DNA from: an uncultured beta proteobacterium
GTDB lineage: Bacteria; Pseudomonadota; Gammaproteobacteria; Burkholderiales; Burkholderiaceae_C
Direction of reading: 5' to 3'
DNA: 64,000 nucleotides
NCBI GenBank assembly: GCA_903960915.1
Contig: CAJCCO010000120.1
Span: forward strand, 80,940 to 144,939
In this document: piece after piece, positions 58,152 to 64,000 of the stretch
Numbering within the stretch: the stretch's first letter is position 1
Layout of the letters: the number at the start of each line of letters is the position of its first letter
Translations under genes and position numbers: made by a program
Notes under the pieces: model-generated
Told to the model about the DNA's origin: nothing
Databases searched by the model: none
Seen by the model: the letters and a program-made list of their open reading frames with translations, nothing else

Positions 58152-59579
58152 ATGTCCGGTATCAACTACAGCGAAAAGATTCCCAACAACGTCAACCTGA
58201 ACGAAGACCGCACCCTGCAGCGCGCGCTGGAGCAGTGGCAGCCCAACTTCATCAACTGGTGGGACGACATGGGCCCCGAAGGCTCCACCGACATGGACGT
58301 GTACCTGCGCACCGCCGTGAGCGTGGACCCACAAGGCTGGGCACAGTTTGGCCACGTCAAGATGCGCGACTACCGTTGGGGCATCTTTTTGAACCCTGGC
58401 GAGACCGACCGCACCATTCACTTTGGCGACCACAAGGGCGAGAAAGTCTGGCAAGACGTGCCCGGCGAGCACCGCGCCAACCTGCGCCGCATCATCGTGA
58501 CGCAGGGCGACACCGAGCCCGCCTCGGTGGAGCAGCAGCGCCACCTGGGCAATACCGCGCCCAGCATGTACGACCTGCGCAACCTGTTCCAGATCAACGT
58601 AGAAGAAGGCCGCCACCTGTGGGCCATGGTGTACCTGTTGCACAAACACTTTGGCCGTGACGGCCGTGAAGAAGCCGAGGGCCTGTTGGAGCGCCGCAGC
58701 GGTGACGCCAACAACCCGCGCATTCTGGGCGCCTTCAACGAAGCCACGCCTGATTGGCTGAGCTTCTTCATGTTCACCTACTTCACCGACCGCGACGGCA
58801 AGTACCAACTTTGCGCCCTGGCCGAGAGCGCCTTTGACCCGCTGGCGCGCACCACCAAGTTCATGCTGACTGAAGAGGCGCACCACATGTTTGTGGGCGA
58901 GAGCGGCATCTCGCGCGTGATCTCGCGCACCGCGCAGGCCATGAACGAACTCAAAACCGATGACGTGGGCAAGCTGCGCGCCGCCGGTGTGATTGACCTG
59001 CCCACGATTCAGCGCTACATCAACTTCCACTTCAGCGTGACGGTTGATTTGTTTGGCGCCGACGAGTCGAGCAACGCCGCCACCTTCTACAGCTCTGGCC
59101 TGAAAGGCCGCTATGAAGAAGGCAAGCGCGACGACGACCACGTGCTCAAGGGCCAGACCTACAAGGTGCTGGAAGCCAAGAACGGCCAGCTGGTGGAAAA
59201 AGAAGTGCCGATGCTCAACGCTTTGAACGAAGTGCTGCGCGACGACTACATCAAAGACTCGGTGGCTGGCGTAGACCGCTGGAACAAAGTGCTGGCCAAA
59301 GCCGGCCTTGCCACGCGCCTGAGCGTGCCGCACAAGGCCTTCCACCGCAACATTGGCTTGCTGTCCAAAGTAAAAGTGTCGCCCGATGGCCGTGTGGTCT
59401 CCGAGACTGAGTGGCAAATGATGGTGGCGCAGTGGCTGCCCAGCAATGAAGACCGCGCCTACGTGGCCAGCCTGATGGGCCGTGTGGTGGAGCCGGGAAA
59501 ATTTGCCAACTGGATTGCGCCGCCTGTGATGGGCATCAACCGCAACCCGGTGGACTTTGAGTACGTGCGGTTTAATTGA
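58152..59579 (+). CDS. boxB: Benzoyl-CoA 2,3-epoxidase subunit B
   Basis: INYSEKIPNNVNLNEDRTLQRALEQWQPNFINWWDDMGPEGS; EEAHHMFVGESGI. Confidence 0.96.
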   Translation: MSGINYSEKIPNNVNLNEDRTLQRALEQWQPNFINWWDDMGPEGSTDMDVYLRTAVSVDPQGWAQFGHVKMRDYRWGIFLNPGETDRTIHFGDHKGEKVWQDVPGEHRANLRRIIVTQGDTEPASVEQQRHLGNTAPSMYDLRNLFQINVEEGRHLWAMVYLLHKHFGRDGREEAEGLLERRSGDANNPRILGAFNEATPDWLSFFMFTYFTDRDGKYQLCALAESAFDPLARTTKFMLTEEAHHMFVGESGISRVISRTAQAMNELKTDDVGKLRAAGVIDLPTIQRYINFHFSVTVDLFGADESSNAATFYSSGLKGRYEEGKRDDDHVLKGQTYKVLEAKNGQLVEKEVPMLNALNEVLRDDYIKDSVAGVDRWNKVLAKAGLATRLSVPHKAFHRNIGLLSKVKVSPDGRVVSETEWQMMVAQWLPSNEDRAYVASLMGRVVEPGKFANWIAPPVMGINRNPVDFEYVRFN

Positions 59580-59641
59580 GGGCTGCCTAGCCAGCATTGA
59601 AGCCACAGCCCCACTGCCGAGCGCGTGAGGCAGTGACCAGA

Positions 59642-59663
59642 CAGGGGGCTCCACAGCCCCCTG
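59642..59663 (+). terminator. Strong intercistronic hairpin between boxB and boxA
   Basis: CAGGGGGCT-CCAC-AGCCCCCTG followed by TT. Confidence 0.65.
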
Positions 59664-59694
59664 TTGCATGAGAAGGACGTTTTTGGAGACCGCC

Positions 59695-61026
59695 ATGGAC
59701 CTGACCACCGCCCCCGTGATCAAGCAGCATTTGATCGACCCCGAAATTTGCATCCGCTGCAACACGTGCGAGGCCATTTGCCCGGTGGGCGCCATCACGC
59801 ACAACGACCTGAACTACGTGGTGGACGCCAGCAAGTGCAACTTGTGCATGGACTGCATCTCGCCCTGTCCCACCGGCTCCATTGACAACTGGCGCACGAT
59901 GCCGCGCATCATGGCCTACACCCCGGCCGAGCAATTCACCTGGGAAGAGCTGCCTGCGGAGTTGTCGCCGGAGCAACTGGCCGAGGCGGGTATTGACGCG
60001 TCGGGCGTATTGGATGCATTCAACACAGCGGGTGCAACACCCGTGTTGAGCACCGCAGCACTGTCCAGTAACGTCACCGATGCCACCGCCGCCGCCATGA
60101 CCGGCACGGAAGCGCCCTTTAACAGCGCCGCCTACGGCGCCACCTTGCCGCCGTGGTCTGCCGCGCACGCCTTCACCAACCTGTACGGCCCCAAGGCGGC
60201 AGAGAAAACCATCACCGCCAGCGTGACGGGCAATGTGCGCGTGACGCAAGTGGGCAGCGACTACGACACCCACCACATCGTGCTGGACTTTGGCCACCTG
60301 CCGTTTCCGGTGCTGGAGGGCCAGTCCATTGGCATCATTCCGCCGGGTGTGGACGCCAAAGGCCGACCGCACCACGCGCGCCAGTACTCGGTGGCCAGCC
60401 CGCGCAACGGCGAGCGTGCCGGCTACAACAACCTGTCGCTCACCATCAAGCGCGTGCTGGAAGACCACCAGGGCCAACCCGTGCGCGGCGTGGGCTCCAA
60501 CTTCATGTGCGACTTGTTGGTAGGCGACAAAGTGCAGGTGATCGGGCCCTTTGGTGCCAGCTTTTTAATGCCCAACCATCCGCGCTCCAACATCGTGATG
60601 ATCTGCACCGGCACCGGCAGCGCCCCCATGCGCGCCATGACCGAGTGGCGCCGGCGACTGCGCCAGTCCGGCAAGTTTGAAGGCGGCAAATTGATGCTGT
60701 TTTTTGGCGCACGCACGCCCGAGGAACTGCCCTACTTTGGCCCGCTGCAAAAGTTGCCCAAAGACTTCATCGACATCAACTTTGCCTTCTCACGCCGGCC
60801 CGGCCAACCCAAACACTACGTGCAAGACGCCCTGCGCGAACGCGCCGCCGACATCGCCCCGCTACTGGCCGACCCCAACACCTACTTCTTCGTCTGCGGC
60901 CTCAAAAGCATGGAAGAAGGCGTGCTGCTGGCCATGCAGGACGTCGCCCAACAATCCGGCCAGTCGTGGCCCGCACTCAGCGCCGCCCTGAAAAAAGAAG
61001 GCCGGCTGCACCTGGAAACTTACTGA
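59695..61026 (+). CDS. boxA: Benzoyl-CoA 2,3-epoxidase reductase subunit A
   Basis: Two 4Fe-4S motifs [14 protein letters not shown] and [17 protein letters not shown]-like [13 protein letters not shown]. Confidence 0.95.
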   Translation: MDLTTAPVIKQHLIDPEICIRCNTCEAICPVGAITHNDLNYVVDASKCNLCMDCISPCPTGSIDNWRTMPRIMAYTPAEQFTWEELPAELSPEQLAEAGIDASGVLDAFNTAGATPVLSTAALSSNVTDATAAAMTGTEAPFNSAAYGATLPPWSAAHAFTNLYGPKAAEKTITASVTGNVRVTQVGSDYDTHHIVLDFGHLPFPVLEGQSIGIIPPGVDAKGRPHHARQYSVASPRNGERAGYNNLSLTIKRVLEDHQGQPVRGVGSNFMCDLLVGDKVQVIGPFGASFLMPNHPRSNIVMICTGTGSAPMRAMTEWRRRLRQSGKFEGGKLMLFFGARTPEELPYFGPLQKLPKDFIDINFAFSRRPGQPKHYVQDALRERAADIAPLLADPNTYFFVCGLKSMEEGVLLAMQDVAQQSGQSWPALSAALKKEGRLHLETY

Positions 61027-61057
61027 GGTATTGGGCGGCTTGATTGCTCTGGTGAAG

Positions 61058-62932
61058 CTACTGCTGCACCAACTGCCCCAAGGCGGCCAAGCCCACCGGG
61101 GCCTGGGGCAACCACGGCAACACGTAACTGCGTTGTGACAAACCTTGGGTTACCCGCGCCATTTGTAGTTGCTCGCCCTGCAGTCTCGCTTTGAGCAGCG
61201 GATCTTGTGTGCCTGCGGCCAGCACGCTTTTGTTGATGACCCAGGCAAAGGGTTCAATGTGGGCGCGGCGCAAGTCATCTTGCAGGGCCTGGGCCTGCGA
61301 GACGGGCGTGGTTTCGGGCAGGGTTACCAAAATAATTCGGGTGTAGCTGGGGTCTTGCAGGCGCATCAGAGGGGTGACGACGTGGCCCGCATGGCCTTCA
61401 AATTCACGCATCATCTGGCGGTGGTAGGCGCCTGTGGCGTCCATCAGCAGCAACGAGTGGCCGGTGGGCGCGGTGTCCAGCACCACAAAGGCACTCCTGC
61501 CTTCGCTCACCACGCGGGAGAACGCATGAAACACGGCCACCTCTTCGGTACAAGGGGAGCGCAGGTCTTCGAGCATCAGGGCTTGCTCTTGCGCGTCCAG
61601 ATGCGGCGCTTTGGCGGCCATGATTTTGTCGATGTAGCGCTGCGTTTCCAGTGCCGGATCAATACGGTCCACCTGTAGACCGGGCAGTTCGCCTGCCAGC
61701 GTGCCGGTTAAATGGGCGGCGGGGTCTGTGGTGCTGAGGTGAACCGTTTTGCCACGTTGCACCAAGCCAATGGCCAGCGCCGCAGCCACCGTGGTTTTTC
61801 CCACCCCGCCTTTGCCCATGACCATGATCAGGCCGTGCTCGGCCAAGGCCAGTTCATCGGCCAGGGCGGCCAGCCCTTGTCCCTGAGCACTGTAGGTGGT
61901 GGCTGATAAGGGCGACAAAGCAAGCGCAGGGGTGCCGGTCATGTCAGCCGCCCCTGTCAGGCCCAGACCCTCGGTGGGTAGGAGCAGCGCGCGCAAGGCC
62001 GGCAAACCCACGGTGTCAAAGGCTCGCAGGGGCACTTGGTCTTGGGGCAGGGCGCGCAGCGCTGCGGGCAACTCGGCCAGGGCTTGCGTACCCAATGCTT
62101 CGATGGCACAGGCAATGGCGTCGTTGGGGTCACTGGCATGGAACACGCCGTTGACCACCAGGCGCTGGTTATGCAAGCCCAACAGCTGCAATTCTTGCGA
62201 GGTTCTGGCGGCCTCCTGGATCGCCCCGGTGTCTGGCCGGGTGACCAGCACAACGGTGGTTATCTGCGGATCACTCAGCGCATCTAGTGCGGCCTTGAAG
62301 CGCAGCTCTTGCATCTTCAGGCCCGAATGTGGCCCCAGGCAGGACGCACCGCGGTCGTTACCGGCCAAAAAACCACTCCAAGCTTTGGGCAGGCTCAGCA
62401 GGCGCAGGGTGTGGCCGGTGGGTGCGGTGTCAAAAATGACGTGGTCATAGGGCTGGTCTTGGTCTGACAGCAGGGTGGCAAACTCGTCAAACGAGGCGAT
62501 CTCGGTGGTGCAAGCACCCGATAGTTGTTCGCGCACGGTGGCGAGTTCTTGCTCGCTAGCGTCTGCTTGCATTTGCGCTATGACGCGCTGACGGTAGGCC
62601 TGGGCCGCCGTGTCGGGATCGATGTTCAAGACCGACAGGCCGGGCGCATGCGGCACGGGTGTGGCGCTATTGCTGAGTGCCATGCCCAGCATTTCGTCCA
62701 GGTTAGAGGCGGCGTCTGTGCTGACGAGCAAGACGCGCAGGCCCATGTCTGCCAAATACAGCGCGACAGCGGTTGAGAGCGAGGTTTTTCCCACGCCGCC
62801 TTTGCCCGTAAAAAACAGATGCCGGGTGGGCTGGTGCAGCAGGTTCAGCGGGCGCGGGCTCAGCCAACGCGCCACCTTTTCGTGGGAAGGAACGCCACCG
62901 CTGTGCACCAAACGACCTTCGACTACTTCCAT
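61058..62932 (-). CDS. arsA: Double-domain ArsA/TRC40-family ATPase
   Basis: Two P-loops FFTGKGGVGKTSL and MVMGKGGVGKTTV; DTAPTGH twice; ArsA metal-site cysteine contexts SGACTTEIASFDEF, GASCLGPHSGL, LRSPCTEEVAVFHAF. Confidence 0.92.
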   Translation of the reverse strand: MEVVEGRLVHSGGVPSHEKVARWLSPRPLNLLHQPTRHLFFTGKGGVGKTSLSTAVALYLADMGLRVLLVSTDAASNLDEMLGMALSNSATPVPHAPGLSVLNIDPDTAAQAYRQRVIAQMQADASEQELATVREQLSGACTTEIASFDEFATLLSDQDQPYDHVIFDTAPTGHTLRLLSLPKAWSGFLAGNDRGASCLGPHSGLKMQELRFKAALDALSDPQITTVVLVTRPDTGAIQEAARTSQELQLLGLHNQRLVVNGVFHASDPNDAIACAIEALGTQALAELPAALRALPQDQVPLRAFDTVGLPALRALLLPTEGLGLTGAADMTGTPALALSPLSATTYSAQGQGLAALADELALAEHGLIMVMGKGGVGKTTVAAALAIGLVQRGKTVHLSTTDPAAHLTGTLAGELPGLQVDRIDPALETQRYIDKIMAAKAPHLDAQEQALMLEDLRSPCTEEVAVFHAFSRVVSEGRSAFVVLDTAPTGHSLLLMDATGAYHRQMMREFEGHAGHVVTPLMRLQDPSYTRIILVTLPETTPVSQAQALQDDLRRAHIEPFAWVINKSVLAAGTQDPLLKARLQGEQLQMARVTQGLSQRSYVLPWLPQAPVGLAALGQLVQQ

Positions 62933-63080
62933 CCATCAACTCCTGGTGCAAGACCGTAACAATTTACGGTACATGGTCTCAGGAGAAGTCGTTGGTCGTA
63001 TTGATCTGGGACAGGCCCGCCAGCGACGCGCGGTCTATTCAGCTTGTACCGGGGCTGTGCCTAGGTTTTGCGACCCGGCT

Positions 63081-63251
63081 TTAGTCTTCGGTTTGCGCAG
63101 ACTTGGCGGATGGCTCAGGGGTGGCCGGTGTGGCCGGCATCGCCACCGGCATGCACATTTTTTCGCCGTCCCATTGTTGGCCGCACCAGCAGTGGCCTTG
63201 GGCGTCGATGATGCAGGTGCCGGTGCCGCAGCAGCGTTCGTCGTCTTGCAT
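63081..63251 (-). CDS. Small cysteine-rich protein
   Basis: MQDDERCCGTGTCIIDAQGHCWCGQQWDGEKMCMPV. Confidence 0.6.
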   Translation of the reverse strand: MQDDERCCGTGTCIIDAQGHCWCGQQWDGEKMCMPVAMPATPATPEPSAKSAQTED

Positions 63252-63559
63252 GGCTGATGTAGGGGTTAGCAAAGACTTGCCGGTGGTGCCTTCATTTCTC
63301 CAATGAAGACACAAAAACCAGCTAGAAAAGTCTTGCCGAAATTGAACGCAGAGTTTTGCCGTTTGTGGGGTATCGGAAGCAAAAACTTGCCGTTTGGATT
63401 GCAGAAAAAATCAGGGGTGATCAAGTTCTTCATAAGTTTCCCAATATCGGCTCAATCAATGCCCAAGAGAGTGACGAATTGACCGCGTAGGGGTCAAATC
63501 CAGCCCTCATTGTAGGCAAGCTTGCGAGGGATAGCCAGAACATTCCGCCGACGGTCTCT

Positions 63560-63913
63560 TCAGGCCGCTGAGTCCTCACCCTTGGAATTCCAAGCCCCAA
63601 AGCACTTGCTAAAAGGCTGCAGCATTGGATCAATGGCATCGGCCTCAGCGAGTGCCGCCTCTGACCAGATTAGATAGTCTGCTGATTGCTCACCAACGCA
63701 GTCCGGGTGCTCCCTCATTGCCTCGACAAGACTGCGAATATCGTGAGCACGCCGCATGTTTGAGGCGGCATCGGCAATCTCCTTTCTTATCGCAGCCTTC
63801 CTGGAGTTGATAGCTGCCAAGCGCATCGCTTCATCTTTGCGTTTTCGTTCTGCAATCTCTTTGTTGAATTGCAACGCAAAGTGAGCCACTATTTGCAACC
63901 AATATTGAGCCAC
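63560..63913 (-). CDS. Hypothetical coiled-coil protein
   Basis: 117-aa ORF, charged helical FNKEIAERKRKDEAMRLAAINSRKAAIRKEIADAASNMRRAHDI; no overlapping better candidate. Confidence 0.4.
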   Translation of the reverse strand: MAQYWLQIVAHFALQFNKEIAERKRKDEAMRLAAINSRKAAIRKEIADAASNMRRAHDIRSLVEAMREHPDCVGEQSADYLIWSEAALAEADAIDPMLQPFSKCFGAWNSKGEDSAA

Positions 63914-64000
63914 CGGTTTTTAAATAATTTGGCTTAGTCGGTTGTGGATAAGTTTAACTGTTCTGCGTTTTTTACTCCTTTCCCTTTTGATTTCTTTGAC

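Noticed and set aside
56422-59804. Minus-strand ORFs of 524 and 570 aa opposite boxC and boxB
   Set aside because: Shadow ORFs of confidently identified box genes.
63303-63482. Plus-strand 59-aa ORF MKTQKPARKVLPKLNAEFC...
   Set aside because: Short, no recognisable family and repeated cttgcc words suggest degraded DNA; insufficient support.

Overview
The window looks like a chromosomal segment from a GC-rich betaproteobacterium, probably Burkholderiales/Comamonadaceae (inferred from gene content only). It has an accessory, partly AT-rich left end (about 1-6.5 kb). This carries a Sel1-type protein, a seven-repeat protein with a GIY-YIG-like end, a moaC 3' remnant between near-identical 17-bp direct repeats, a broken tyrosine recombinase and a RelE/NadS toxin-antitoxin pair. 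The rest is largely housekeeping: a MinD-like ATPase operon with two paralogous membrane proteins, PglL-like ligase/pilin/GAF-PilB-like ATPase, terC, sucCD, argC, recA/recX, two two-component systems, birA, SET protein, topoisomerase III with H1-like tail and SWIB domain, transporters, copper ATPase and chaperone, and rdgC. A second accessory patch (37.6-40.4 kb) holds an AbrB/PIN toxin-antitoxin pair, a HipA/YjjJ-like gene and an internally deleted vestige of that gene. A third toxin-antitoxin pair lies near 46.6-47.3 kb. A complete aerobic benzoyl-CoA (box) cluster with benzoate-CoA ligase, boxD, boxR, boxC, boxB, boxA and two TGCA-N6-TGCA candidate BoxR operators occupies 52-61 kb, followed by a double-domain ArsA ATPase with no visible ars partners. 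The most interesting items are the att-like scar next to moaC, the repeat/GIY-YIG protein, the SET plus topoIII-H1-SWIB chromatin-like pair, the deleted hipA-like duplicate, the cysteine-free glutaredoxin-like protein and the MinD plus duplicated membrane protein operon. No rRNA, tRNA or CRISPR array was recognised. All calls are by reading; no database searches were run.
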